Source: Epinephelus fuscoguttatus (lineage: Eukaryota > Chordata > Actinopteri > Perciformes > Serranidae). Taken from it: a stretch of DNA of 64,000 bases. Made by a program: the position numbers and the translations under genes. The DNA is taken from NCBI RefSeq assembly GCF_011397635.1, contig NC_064752.1:3803501-3867500 (forward strand), written 5' to 3'. Shown piece after piece: positions 1 to 12,506 of the stretch (within the stretch, counting starts at the first letter, position 1; each line of letters opens with the position of its first letter). The notes beneath the pieces are model-generated. The model was not told where the DNA came from, searched no databases, and was given only the letters and a program-made list of their open reading frames with translations.

Positions 1-2010
1 CTTTGTTATGGTGCGTTCAGTGACATTAACTCTTTGTTATGGTGCGTTCAGTGTCATTAACTCTTTGTTATGGTACGTTAAGTGACATTAACTCTTTGTT
101 TTGGTACATTCAGTGTCACTGACTCTTTGTTTTGGTACGTTCAGTGTCATTAACTCTTTGTTTTGGTACGTTCAGTGACATTAACTCTTTGTTATGGTGC
201 GTTCAGTGACATTAACTCTTTGTTTTGGTACGTTCAGTGTCACTGACTCTTTGTTTTGGTACGTTCAGTGACATTAACTCTTTGTTTTGGTACGTTCAGT
301 GACATTAACTCTTTGTTATGGTGCGTTCAGTGTCATTAACTCTTTGTTATGGTACGTTCAGTGTCATTAACTCTTTGTTATGGTGCGTTCAGCGACATTA
401 ACTCTTTGTTTTGGTACGTTCAGGGTCATTAACTCTTTGTTTTGGTACGTTCAGTGTCATTAACTCTTTGTTATGGTGCGTTCAGCGACATTAACTCTTT
501 GTTTTGGTACGTTCAGGGTCATTAACTCTTTGTTTTGGTACGTTCAGTGTCATTAACTCTTTGTTATGGTGCGTTCAGCGACATTAACTCTTTGTTTTGG
601 TACGTTCAGTGTCATTAACTCTTTGTTATGGTGCGTTCAGCGACATTAACTCTTTGTTTTGGTACGTTCAGTGACATTAACTCTTTGTTATGGTGCGTTC
701 AGTGTCATTAACTCTTTGTTTTGGTACGTTCAGGGTCATTAACTCTTTGTTTTGGTACGTTCAGTGTCATTAACTCTTTGTTATGGTACGTTCAGTGTCA
801 TTAACTCTTTGTTATGGTGCGTTCAGCGACATTAACTCTTTGTTTTGGTACGTTCAGTGTCATTAACTCTTTGTTTTGGTACGTTCAGTGTCATTAACTC
901 TTTGTTATGGTGCGTTCAGCGACATTAACTCTTTGTTATGGTACGTTAAGTGTCATTAACTCTTTCTTTTGGTACGTTCAGTGTCATTAACTCTTTGTTA
1001 TGGTGCGTACAGCGACATTAACTCTTTGTTTTGGTACGTTCAGTGTCATTGACTCTTTGTTATGGTACGTTAAGTGACATTAACTCTTTGTTTTGGTGCG
1101 TTCAGGGTCATTAACTCTTTGTTTTGGTACGTTCAGTGTCATTGACTCTTTGTTTTGGTACGTTAAGTGACATTAACTCTTTGTTTTGGTACGTTCAGTG
1201 TCATTAACTCTTTGTTATGGTACGTTCAGTGACATTAACTCTTTGTTTTGGTACGTTCAGTGTCATTAACTCTTTGTTATGGTACGTTAAGTGACATTAA
1301 CTCTTTGTTTTGGTACGTTCAGGGTCATTAACTCTTTGTTTTGGTACGTTCAGTGTCATTGACTCTTTGTTTTGGTACGTTAAGTGACATTAACTCTTTG
1401 TTTTGGTACGTTCAGTGTCATTAACTCTTTGTTATGGTACGTTCAGTGACATTAACTCTTTGTTTTGGTACGTTCAGTGTCATTAACTCTTTGTTTTGGT
1501 ACGTTCAGTGTCATTAACTCTTTGTTATGGTGCGTTCAGCGACATTAACTCTTTGTTTTGGTACATTCAGTGTCATTGACTCTGTTTTGGTACGTTCAGT
1601 GACATTAACTCTTTGTTTTGGTACGTTCAGTGTCATTGACTCTTTGTTTTGGTACGTTCAGTGTCATTAACTCTTTGTTTTGGTACGTTCAGTGTCATTG
1701 ACTCTTTGTTTTGGTACGTTCAGTGTCATTAACTCTTTGTTTTGGTACGTTCAGTGTCATTGACTCTTTGTTTTGGTACGTTCAGTGACATTAACTCTTT
1801 GTTTTGGTACGTTCAGTGTCATTAACTCTTTGTTTTGGTACGTTCAGCGACATTAACTCTTTGTTTTGGTACGTTCAGTGACATTAACTCTTTGTTTTGG
1901 TACGTTCAGTGACATTAACTCTTTGTTATGGTGCGTTCAGTGTCATTAACTCTTTGTTTTGGTACATTAAGTGACATCAACTCTTTGATATGGGGTGTTC
2001 AGGGTCATTA
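1..2010. repeat. 31-bp minisatellite, about 64 copies
   Basis: A head-to-tail array with a 31-bp period runs from the first base. Each unit has the core CTTTGTTWTGGTRCGTTCAG followed by a TGWCATTAA-type spacer, and copies differ at a few fixed positions (A/T in TTWTGG, G/A in the RCG). The last units degenerate near 1970-2033 and run directly into the splice acceptor of the RNF182-like RING exon. The array lies in, or just upstream of, an intron of that gene. It contains no spacer diversity, so it is not a CRISPR array. Confidence 0.97.
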
Positions 2011-2033
2011 ACTTTTTCCTGTGGTGCATTCAG

Positions 2034-4388
2034 GTGCAGACCTGGGCTCAGTCTCTGGTTTACACTTTGGAGGAACTTGAGTGTAAAATATGCTACAACC
2101 GCTACGACACTCGCAGCAGGAAACCCAAACTGCTGGGCTGTCTGCACCGAGTCTGCGCCAAGTGTCTGAAGAAGATGGTGGACATGGGTGAGTTCACCTG
2201 TCAGGTAAAGTTAGTTGTGAGGAGGCGGGGCAATGGTTTGACTATGAGCTCAGCTGCAGACCTGAGATCTGGGGCCTCACTTATAAAACTGTGCATAGGA
2301 GAGGTGACTAAAGGTGACGTACGAACAAAGCACAGGAAGCGTACATATAGAAATATCCTGATTTATAACACAGTGTGCACACATGTCCCATGCCAGTTTC
2401 CCTTTATAAATCACAATCAACTTGAAATGTGGCGCATGTGAGCGAGCGTCTGGCCCCGCCCGCAGGTGCCTATTAATGGTCAGTGAATTATTATTGATGA
2501 ACAGAAGTTTACATCACCACATGATTCCTGAGCGCGACACCGCTGCTGCTCACCGCTCCCTCAGGGGATGGGTCAAATGCGGAGAACAAATTTCACACAC
2601 TCAGGTGTGTGACAATCAGTGGGACTTAGACTTAAAGTAAAGCAGCAGGAAGCAGAGCAGGGCCAACAGGAAGGAAAGGTAAGAAACCAACCTTGACACA
2701 GTGAAGCTGAATTTGTTGTTGGAGAGGTTGAAAGAAGACAATGTTTGGTGGACTCAGTGTGGACGTTACCAAGGCTCAAACTGCAGCTGGTGGCTGATGC
2801 TGTGAATGCTGCCGCCTCAGACTGTCTCACAAGTCAAGAAGAAGTGTCACATATGAAGGTGTTCATGGGTGCTGATTTATTCAGACAGAAAACTGACTGT
2901 CTGAAATAAACTCTCTAAATGAGGGACACAGTTCCACAGCTGTTTGACTCAAATAATTTCTTAAAATACGTCTTGTGTTCATAAACGATGCGTAACAACC
3001 AGGCGCTGGCACCCAGCAGCAGCATTTGGCTCAGATACCTGGAGACAGAGGTCGGGGTGGTTTTTCAGGTGTCACAGCACCGGCACGGCTCGGTTCCTGT
3101 GGGTGCTTCTTTGTAACGCCGGGCCCGAAGCAACGCAGAGATCCAGCAGCACCGCACACAAGCAGTCTGAACTGACTCATAAGCCACTCATCATTGTTGG
3201 CCAGTAGGTCCAGCTCCAGAGTTGAACTCCACTGGGTGACACCAGATGTGTTGTTGGGCGGAGCTGAGCTGACAGATGAGCAGGGAGATCTGGGCCGTCA
3301 TTTCCAGTGTTCAGGGTCGTTTATCACTCTCAGAGCCATCGTTGTTAACGCAGACACGCTGCAGGTGCTCAAACACCAGAATGACGCTGTCATGGCGTGC
3401 ATGTGTTAAAGCAGGCTGTGATGCAGTGCTGGTTATGGTTGCTTAGCAACTTCAGACACAACCTGCCTCAGCCCGTTTGACAGATGGCACAAAGTGGCGC
3501 CCAGTGCCCAAACCTGTGCTGACACAGAGCTGGTTGTAAAGTTTAGTTTAAGACTTGAGAGGTTTGACGAGTCACGTCTAACGAAGACTCGATGATTGAT
3601 GTTGTGAAACAGTTAGGTCACTGACCAATCAGCAGAGGTCATTCTGACCAGCCAGTGACATCATCTCTGTCCGTCCAGTACGATGACCAGTGTGATGTGT
3701 GATGATTCTGACATCATCCAGTGTGTCATGTGATTCTTCTGGTTGATTTTCAGGTGAGTCCTCGCCATCCGTCATCAGCTGTCCCTTCTGTCGCCATGAG
3801 ACCCACGTCCCCGACGAGGAGGTGAGACTTTATTAGCCAGGAGGTGAAACTGCTCCCGCTTCTGAGCTGGAAAGACTGACGTTCTGCTGTCCTCCTGTCT
3901 CTGTCCTCTGCAGGTGTGGTTGATGGAGGATGACCGACACATCCTGGCTGTTCTGTCCTGTCAGGACCGAGTCCGGCGAGGAGGAGCAGGAGGAGCAGGA
4001 GGGGAGGTGCTGCTGAGTCCAAATGGTCTGACCGGTAAAATAATGGCAACTTTCTTCTCTAAATGTTTTTTATGTCTGGGCTCTAGACCAGAACATTAAG
4101 CTCCTCCCTCTCTGTCTGACAGGAGGCAGCGGCATGGACTCATCCCACCGCTCCTCAGACTGTCTGGTCATCACCATCATGGAGCTCCCAGAGGAGTCTC
4201 CGTCCTCAGACTCACTGAGCATGCTCAATGTGGTGGGTCTGTACCGCCCCCCCAGCCTGGACTCGCTGCCCTGCAACCTGCCGGCTCACAAGTGTCGCGC
4301 TTGGACGTCCCGCAGCTTCCCGCGCTGCCTGCTGGGGGCACTCTGCCTGGTTAGTATACGCCAACCCAGTCAAACCAGTACCAGCATG

Positions 4389-4429
<41 letters not shown>

Positions 4430-4653
4430 TGAGTGAGAGTCTGACGAGGTCCTGTCGTGTGTTTGGACAGGTGTACTTCAGCTCTCTGCCTCTGGGGATT
4501 TACCTGCTAATGATTGGTCAGCTGTGGCTGGGCGTGGTCCTGGTCAGTCTGGTTCCCTCCACGCTGCTGCTGCTCGTCCTCTACGGCTTCTGTCAGTGTC
4601 TGTGTCACGAGCTGATGGAGGCGCTCGCTGCACGCACACACACGCTGCCATGA
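2034..4653 (+). CDS. RNF182-like E3 ubiquitin ligase, five exons seen, 5' end missing
   Basis: Exons are 2034-2187, 3754-3821, 3914-4034, 4123-4349 and 4471-4653. All junctions are GT-AG and the phases agree. They join into 250 residues plus a TGA stop, close to the 247 residues of human RNF182. The RING finger is C3HC4: ECKIC, then [10 protein letters not shown] in the first exon and CPFC in the second, so intron 1 splits the domain. A conserved middle block ([10 protein letters not shown], about residues 125-135) and a C-terminal hydrophobic pair (from [13 protein letters not shown] to [12 protein letters not shown], about residues 191-240) match the two membrane segments of RNF182, a membrane-bound ubiquitin ligase. 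No start codon fits the first visible exon; it begins at an acceptor at 2033, so the N-terminus lies on an upstream exon. Intron 1 (2188-3753) shows nothing recognisable; intron 4 carries a GT microsatellite. Whether this is rnf182 or a fish paralogue cannot be decided here. Confidence 0.9.
4391..4427. repeat. (GT)n microsatellite in RNF182-like intron 4
   Basis: About 18 GT dinucleotides lie between the 4349 donor and the 4470 acceptor. Confidence 0.95.
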
Positions 4654-5044
4654 CGATGACGACACGCTGCAGTGTTGACACGAAAACGCACTGCTATGAC
4701 GATGATGACAACATGATGTAAACAATAACACTGACAGCATGAGCCGTCACACCTGAATCACTCACCTGTAGACCCTCACATCACACATACCAGCATTAAC
4801 CCTGCCCCTCATCAGGTTGCAGCCAATCACACCAGGACCAGCTGATGACATCATCACAGATGGTGTGTACTGTGAAGGTTTTTGTCTTTGTCGCCTCCTG
4901 CTGGACAAACTGATTTCATTTCAGGAACAACAGAAGGACCCAACAGGACACCTGTCAGCCAATCAGAGAAGAGACGTTTAGTAACACCAAACATCAAACA
5001 GTTCAAGGCGTGTGTGACTCTGAAGCCGACATTTAACATGTCCT
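4654..5044. other. 3' flank of the RNF182-like gene, no feature recognised
   Basis: This is the 3' untranslated region or flank after the stop codon. I see no clear AATAAA signal close to the stop, so the transcript end is not placed. It contains short GATGAC-rich stretches only. Confidence 0.5.
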
Positions 5045-5190
5045 CAGGGACTGTTAGCCTAGCTTAGGACAAAGACTGGAAGAAGGGGGAAACTATTAGC
5101 CTAGCTTAGCACAAAGACTGGAAGCAGGGGAAACTGTTAGCCTAGCTAAGCACAAAGACTGGAGTTAGGAGAAAACTGTTAGCCTAGCTC
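5045..5190. repeat. About 41-bp tandem repeat, 3.5 copies
   Basis: Units carry CTGTTAGCCTAGCTTAGCAC followed by AAAGACTGGAAG and a G-rich stretch. The reverse complement of the same family forms the larger array at 8905-9292. Confidence 0.85.
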
Positions 5191-5944
5191 CATCACAGAC
5201 CTGACTTCCTGTCGGGCAGTTGTTATTATGGGATGCCTGAATGGTTCTCTGGGGAACTTTGTATGTCGGTGAACAGGTTGGAACGTAACGTAAAAACTGA
5301 GACTGACCTCGACTTTCTGAGTTGCTTCAAACAGTAACTCAGTAGGACTGACATCTGCGTAGGGAAAATCCAAAGGACTTTATGTCATGTGCGTTCCCAA
5401 GTTTCTTGCCTCTTTTCAGCTCTGCTTATGTAAAGTTAGCTAAGAAATGGCATCCCCTAATGTTAAGAAACAGCCAGTCCACACAGGCTGTGTTGTAATT
5501 ATAATGAAAACATATTTTAGCTGCAGCGCTGTCGACCCGGTGGAGCCAACACAAGACTGAGCACTGGGGGTCTGATCCAGGACCACCCTCTCTACTGCCC
5601 AAAGTTCTCTCCAGATCGGCAAACTTTCTGTTACTGCTGTTCCACAGATCAGACCCCACGCCGTCGCTGGCCACTGGGCCGCTGTGAACCCTGGGCTGCC
5701 GTTTGTACAGGCTGAATTCAAGCTGCTACAGCAGCTAAAGTTTGAGCTGCCATCCGCTCTCCTCCTGGGGACGTGGCGTCCTAGTGGCAGGTAGTGAAGT
5801 TGAGGGTCGGCAGGCTGTGTTAATGAGCTAGTCCTTGTCTCATTTCAATTGAATTCATTAAACTTAATTTATCCCAAAGGAAATTCTATTGCCAGAGAAT
5901 GCTTCAATTACAGGAACACAAATGAACCCTGACAAACTACTACT
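5191..5944. other. Intergenic sequence, no gene recognised
   Basis: No convincing coding potential. Near 5860-5895 there is a TTTATCCCAAAGGAAATTCT-like stretch resembling the 3' ends of common fish retroposons (compare 25190-25215). Confidence 0.4.
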
Positions 5945-6246
5945 ACTACCACTATCAATCAATCAATTTATTTTTCAATCAGTCAATTTTATTTATAAAG
6001 CCCAATATCACAAATCACAATTTGCCTCACAGGGCTTTACAGCATACGACATCCCTCTGTCCTTATGACCCTCACAGCTGATCAGGAAAAACTCCCCAAA
6101 AAACCCTTTAACGGGGAAAAACAACGGTAGAAACCTCAGGAAGAGCAACTGAGGAGGGATCCCTCTTCCAGGACGGACAGACGTGCAATAGATGTCGTAC
6201 AGAACAGATCAGCATGATAAATTAACAGTAATCCACATGACACAAT

Positions 6247-6290
<44 letters not shown>

Positions 6291-6305
6291 GAGATGCAGA
6301 GAGAG

Positions 6306-6348
<43 letters not shown>

Positions 6349-8290
6349 GGTAATGACAGTATCTTACAACAACATTAATGAAAGTAATAATATTATAGTT
6401 ATAGTTCTGGCTACTGTGGTACAATATGTTGAAAGTATGTATTAATATCTGGCAGTATACATGTGTGACAATAGTCATATGTGTGTAATAACAGTAGAAG
6501 TATGACTAATGACTAATGATGGCAGCAGCAGCAGCAGGAGGCATCTGGCAGGACCACGGCAGCAGCACAACCACACACGTCACGCTGTCCAGGCACCGCT
6601 GTGATATGAGTTAATCTGAGAGACAGTGGAGCACAAAGGCTCCAGAGAAGAAGCCGAGTTAGTGACATCCAGAATGGCCGGGTTAGCTAGATGCAGTAAT
6701 AGGATACGAGAGAGAGAGAGAGAGAGAGAGAGGAGGAGAGAAGGTGCCCGGTGTATTATAGAGGGGTCCTCCGGCAGACTAGACCTAAGTCAGCCTAACT
6801 AGGGGCTGGTACAGGGCAAGCCTGAGCCAGCCCTAACTATAAGCTTTATCAAAGAGGAAAGTCTTAAGTCTAGTCTTAAATGTGGAGACGGTGTCTGCCT
6901 CCCGGACCGTAACAGGAAGATGATTCCACAGGAGAGGAGCCTGATAGCTGAAGGCACTTTTGGAGACTTTAGGGACCACGAGTAACCCTGCGTTCTCAGA
7001 GCGCAGTGTTCTGGTGGGATAATATGGCACTATGAGCTCTCTAAGATATGACGGAGCTTGACCATTTAGAGCTTTATAAGTTAACAGTAGGATTTTAAAT
7101 TCAATTCTGGATTTTACAAGGAGCCAGTGCAGAGAAGCTAAAACAGGAGAAATATGATCTCGTTTCTTAGTTCCTGTTAGTACACGTGCTGCTGCATTCT
7201 GAATTAGCTGGAGAGTTTTTAAGGACTTACTAGAGCTACCTGATAACAGAGAGTTACAGTAATCCAGCCTTGAGGTAACAAAAGCGTGGACCAATTTTTC
7301 TGCATCTTTTCGGGTCAGGATAGGCCTAATTTTCGCAATATTACGCAGATGAAAAAATGCAGTCTGTGAGGTTTGCTTTAAATGAGAATTAAAAGACAAA
7401 TCTTGATCAAATATTACTCCGAGGTTTCTTACGGTAGTGCTAGAGGCCAGAGCAATGCCATCTAGAGAAACTATGTCATCAGATAAAGAGTCTCTGAGTT
7501 GTTTGGGGCCAAGAACAATAACTTCAGTTTTGTCTGAATTTAACATCAGGAAATTGGTGCTCATCCAGGTTTTTATGTCTTTAAGGCAGTTATGGAGTTT
7601 AGTTAATTGATTACTTTCTTCTGGCTTCATTGATAAATACAACTGAATATCATCCGCATAACAATGGAAATTTATAGAGTGATTTCTAATGATGTTACCT
7701 AAAGGAAGCATATATAGAGTAAATAGGATTGGTCCGAGCACAGAACCTTGCGGAACTCCAAAACAAACTTTACTACATAAGGACGATTCATTATGAACGT
7801 GAACAAACTGAAAACAATCAGATAAATAAGATTTAAACCAGCTTAGTGCAGAACCTTTTAGGCCAATTAAGTGATCCAGTCTCTGCAGTAGAATTTGTGG
7901 TCAATTGTGTCAAACGCCGCACTAAGATCTAATAAAACAAGTACAGAGACGAGTCCTTTGTCTGAAGCAATCAGAAGGTCATTTGTAATTTTAACTAGAG
8001 CTGTCTCAGTGCTATGATGCACTCTAAATCCTGACTGAAATTCCTCAAATAAATTATTATCATGGAGAAAATCACACAGCTGGTCTGCGACTACTTTCTC
8101 AAGGATCTTTGACATAAAGGGAAGATTAGATATTGGTCTATAGTTGGCTAACACCTCTGGATCCAGGGTGGGCTTTTTTAGTAGAGGTTTAATTACAGCT
8201 ACCTTAAAAGACTGTGGTACATAGCCTGTTAATAAGGATATATTGATCATATCTATAGCTACTACAGCTACAGCTACTACCACGACAACT
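5945..8290 (-). mobile_element. 5'-truncated L2/CR1/Rex1-like LINE with reverse transcriptase
   Basis: On the minus strand the element runs from about 8290 to 5945. The upstream frame (8283-7867) holds the RT fingers and palm [24 protein letters not shown] and [11 protein letters not shown]. The downstream frame (7741-6833) holds GPILFTLYMLPL, the catalytic YADD box, TSRLDYCNSLLSG and the C-terminal thumb. A single-base deletion just after FDTIDH breaks the frame; the missing interval continues in the other frame up to the GVPQGSVLGP motif. The 3' untranslated region (6832-5945) contains GA microsatellites at 6249-6341 and 6707-6731 and ends in TTGATTGATTGA-type repeats, as expected for this group. 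The upstream endonuclease and ORF1 are absent. A near-identical fragment lies at 20716-21204 and another 3' end at 10821-11144. Confidence 0.9.
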
Positions 8291-8462
8291 CTACTACAGC
8301 TACAACTACTACCACGACAACTACTACAGCTACTACAACCACTGCAACTACTACAGCTATAACTACTACCACTACAACTATTACTGCAACTACTACTACA
8401 ACCACTGCATCTACTACTACAGCTATAACTACTACCACTACAACTACTACTGCAACTACTGT
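8255..8462. repeat. Imperfect (ACT)n/(CTA)n microsatellite
   Basis: Trinucleotide-rich run of CTACTACAGCTACAACTACT type directly at the truncated 5' end of the LINE at 5945-8290. Confidence 0.9.
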
Positions 8463-8904
8463 TATTTATTTATCCTAAAGGAAGCTTTAAATTTAACAAA
8501 ATCTTACATGCCAAGAGAGAGACCCAGTCAACTACGAACAACAAACACAAACTGTCACAATATATATGTGTGCATATATCTACACACATAAGGATGAGGG
8601 ATGAAGGAGGAGTATTGCGTACAGATAATGTACTCTTTATGAATGTCATACGAGTAACGTGCAACATATTCTGAACTCACGTTGAAGGAAAAGCCTCACT
8701 GTGGTAGCGAATGTTTAATCTATTTCTCTGTTGATAAAAATAATCTGAAGCTCAACGCTGAGCTTCCCCTCCCCCTACCCCTCCCACTTCTGACATAAAC
8801 TCCGCCTGTTCCGAATACAGATACAGATAATGGTGCGTTAACCGTTTCTCTGACCGACACGTACCTTTAGCATATCTGCTTCTACAGCTGCTCAGTAAAC
8901 TATA
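8463..8904. other. Intergenic sequence, no gene recognised
   Basis: No supported coding region. It begins with a TTATTTATCCTAAAGGAAG stretch resembling fish retroposon tails. Confidence 0.4.
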
Positions 8905-9292
8905 AGTTTCCCCTGTTTATTGTCTTTGTGCTAAGCTAAGTGTTTCTCCTGTTGTCAGGCTTTGTGCTCAGCTAACAGTTTCCTTCTGTTTATAGTCTTT
9001 GTGCTAAGCTAAGCTAACAGTTTCCCCTGTTAACAGTCTTTGTGCTTAAGTAAGCTAAGCTAGCAGTTTCTCCTGTTTTCAGGCTTTGTGCTAAGCTAAG
9101 CTAACAGTTTCCCTCTGTTTACAGTAATTGTGCTCAACTGAGCTAAGCTAACAGTTTCCCCTGTTAACAGTCTTTGTGCTAAACTAAGCTAAGCTAACAG
9201 TTTCCCCTGTTATCAGGCTGTGTGCTAAGCTAAGCTAAGCTAAGAGTTTCCCCTGTTATCAGGCTGTGTGCTAAGCTAAGCTAACAGTCTCC
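8905..9292. repeat. About 42-bp minisatellite, about 9 copies
   Basis: Units are built of TTTGTGCTAAGCTAAGCTAA then CAGTTTCCCCTGTTAACAG. This is the inverted orientation of the short array at 5045-5190. Confidence 0.9.
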
Positions 9293-10820
9293 CAGTGTGA
9301 AACCTGAGAACCAGAAGATGTAATAAAGTGTTGAACTGTTCCTTTAAGTTCTCTGTAAAGTGCCATCATTTGATTTGATGTTTGATTGATGAATCCTGAC
9401 ATGATGATGATGATGATGATGATGATGGGGAGGATCAGGTGACACCAGAAGAACTCTGGTGGTCAGCTGACCTGCAGCAGTTGTTGTGTCACTTCCCGCC
9501 TCTGTAGTGGGCGGAGCATTGAATAAACTACAGACACTGAACTATTATTCATCACAGTGTTTCAAATACTGCACATACGACTACTACTGCTACTACTACT
9601 ACTACTACTGTTACTACTACAACCACTAATGTTACTACTACAACCACTAATGTTACTACTGTTACTACTACTACAACAACTACGACTACTACAACCACCA
9701 CTACAACTGCTTCGGGACAGGACAGAGGACAGCTCGGAGACAGACTGGACTGACAGACGTTGGAGGACTGATTTTAGGTGAACGTGTTTAACAGTGATGG
9801 TGACGCTCCGAACAGTCTGAGACGATGTTCGTTATCTTCATAGTCTCTGTGAAGGTTCTTGTCTGTCCACGTCCCTGATGTCTGTCAGTCCTGAATGTCT
9901 CAGGTGCTATAATGACGGGACACTGACGGGATGGAAAACACAAGGACGGCACCAGACCGGAACCCTCTGTCTATAAATAACCCTGATGTGACGCAGCCTA
10001 CCTGGACAGGTGAGTCCCTGACAAAGAGGTTTGCCTGCGAGGCAGAGCTGAGGGTAAAACAGAGCGTCTCCTGGGAGGACCTCAGCTGGCGTTCATTAAA
10101 AACACTGACGATCCCCCGAGAGGAGAAGTAGAGTGTTTATAGAAACCTGCCTGACACAACACAGTCCTCCACCGCAGAAGAAGAAGAAGAAGAAGAAGAA
10201 GAAGGTGGATGGAGTCGTGATCTGCAGCAGGTAGGACAACACCACCCAAGTTTCATACACCTTCTCCGAACCTCAGCTCTGCGTTGTCTGATCTTAACCA
10301 TACGTCACAGGAAGTGACAACACATGCCACAGACTGAAGCTCTTCATCAGTGTCACGGTGAAACTGATGACATCATCAGCCTCTGTCTATATTTAATACA
10401 CCACCCGTTGATTCCTTACTGATGACGGAGTTACTAATGGATCATAAATCAGATTCACCGATAATCAATCGATCAGTCATTTATTCTTGTATCACCTTGT
10501 TTATCAATAAAGATAAACATTCATCATCCATATGTTTAAAAAAACAACAGCTTGAAGTTCTGACACGTTTGTTTGACAGATGTTTGTTTGTTTGACAGAT
10601 GTTTGTTTTGTGGAACCATCTGCTGGATTTTCTCTAGACAGAGTCCAGGACGAGGTGTAATTATTATGTTTATTATGTTTACCTGTTGAATGTTTATATT
10701 TATTCAACATATAAGACAGATAACTGAACATGTTTGTTTATTCTTGTCTTTATGTTATGATGTCTACACTGCAGTAAACATGACATCACAGAATATGTTG
10801 GATGTGTCTGTGACAACATA
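9293..10820. other. Intergenic sequence with microsatellites
   Basis: Contains (ATG)n at about 9402-9426, an imperfect (ACT)n run at about 9577-9705 and (GAA)n at about 10177-10204. A short open frame starting at 9931 ends in a donor-like CAGGTGAGT, but it matches nothing I recognise. Confidence 0.5.
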
Positions 10821-11106
10821 CAATCAATCAATCAATCAATCAATCAATTAATTTTATTTATAAAGCCCAATATCACAAATCACAATTTGCCTCACAGGGC
10901 TTTACAGCATACGACATCCCTCTGTCCTTATGACCCTCACAGCTGATCAGGAAAAACTCCCCAAAAAACCCTTTAACGGGGAAAAAACGGTAGAAACCTC
11001 AGGAAGAGCAACTGAGGAGGGATCCCTCTTCCAGGACGGACAGACGTGCAATAGATGTCGTACAGAACAGATCAACATGATAAATTAACAGTAATCCACA
11101 TGACAC

Positions 11107-11144
<38 letters not shown>
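10821..11144 (-). mobile_element. 3' end fragment of the L2/CR1/Rex1-like LINE
   Basis: Begins with (CAAT)n at about 10822-10850 and repeats, with few changes, the sequence at 5967-6248. It ends in a GA microsatellite at 11111-11144. Only the 3' untranslated part is present. Confidence 0.9.
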
Positions 11145-11147
<3 letters not shown>

Positions 11148-11547
11148 AGCAGAAAGGATGAGTTCCTGAAATATCTTCAACTTTTGGATGAAAAACAAAA
11201 CAGAGGAAACTGATATCCTGTAAATAGCAACATAAGGATACAAAGATTGAAAAGGAAAACAAATAACAACAAAATACTGCCAAAACAAGAAGATCTCTAG
11301 TACATCTAACCTGAAAGACAGCAAGCAGCTAACCAACAAACCCTGCTAGCCTGACACAAAACCTGGAGATGAGGTGAGAGAAGAGGCTGAAAACAGAGGA
11401 AAAGAAGCAGGAGACAAAGACACTTCATTTACAACGTTGAAAGAGGTGAAATAAATCTGCTTTCAAAAGACATATTAGCTTAAAATCACAAAATTAGCTA
11501 GTTTTGTGATTTTGGCAGTTGGCATAAAGTGTTGTCAGTGTGTTACC

Positions 11548-12490
11548 ATGGAGACGGACGCTAACAACAGCTGCAGCTACAGCAGAGAGGTAGAATACCC
11601 TGCTAACTGTAGTAGTGCTAAAGCCAAGAAAAAACACAAAGGAACAAAACTTTTATCAAATCCAGAACAACTGTTTGCTGACTTCATCTTCTGCAACAGA
11701 AAGAAGATAAAAAACAACACCCTCTTCCACACAGAGAACATCACCACGTGGAAGGAGATCATTTGTAATAATTACAAACATATTGCCAAAGAAGGCATTG
11801 GACGAAGTGGCCGCCTAACTGTGTCAGGATGAAAACCTGGACACAGACAACCCTCTGCTCACTTTCACCTACTATACTAAGAAAGGCACAATATTGGTCC
11901 AGGGAAATGAGGTGAGCCTCAATGCCTTTGAGGAACTCTTTCCCAACATGAAGGCAGAAGCTCTGAGAGATCGACCCAGTACAAGCAGCAACACTATTGG
12001 AGACACATCACCGGAACAGGAAGAGGAGGATGACACAATGCTCCCAGAGGTCACACAGTCAGACCTGAAGCTAACAATCAGTCCACCTGGCCCCACACCA
12101 CCCAACACCCCCCAAACTCCTCCAACAACTGAGAGAGAGCCTGACCCTCCAGGAGCTGGACTTCACTGAGTTCAGGGAGCTCACTTTGGCCAAGTTAGCT
12201 CAGTCTGATTCTACCCAACAGCTGAGACATGAGCTTCAACAGCTGAGGCAAGACAGCCAAGAGGCCATAGCTGAGCTGAGAGAGGAGAAGCAGGAAACCA
12301 GATCAGAGCTGATGGAGACCCAGAGGAGACTCCAACAGCTAACACAGGCCATGCGTGAGCTGGAGGAGGAGAACACCACCCTACGAGCCCAGGTACTGAA
12401 AGTAAAGGAGGATGCTGCCGACAGAGACATCAGCTTCAGCAGAGAGCTACAGGAGATGAGGGAGCAGCTTCAGGAGAAGAGATGCCATGT
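11548..12490 (+). pseudogene. LINE ORF1 N-terminal region and coiled coil, frameshifted
   Basis: The first frame from ATG 11548 reads to a TGA at 11830. The reading then continues in another frame (LVQGNEVSLNAFEELFP, near 11894-11950) to about 12166, and in a third frame from about 12155 through FRELTLAKLAQ into a heptad-rich Leu/Glu/Gln coiled coil (12186-12480). ORF1 proteins of CR1/L2-like elements typically have a coiled coil before an esterase, which is the order expected here if the inverted segment were turned back. It is not a host gene. Confidence 0.7.
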
Positions 12491-12506
12491 TTCATCGCCC
12501 AGTGAC

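Noticed and set aside
1-2010. CRISPR-like regular repeat
   Set aside because: There are no distinct spacers; whole units repeat head to tail, and the DNA is vertebrate.
9557-9781. Leu-rich 74-residue frame
   Set aside because: Translation of an ACT/CTA microsatellite.
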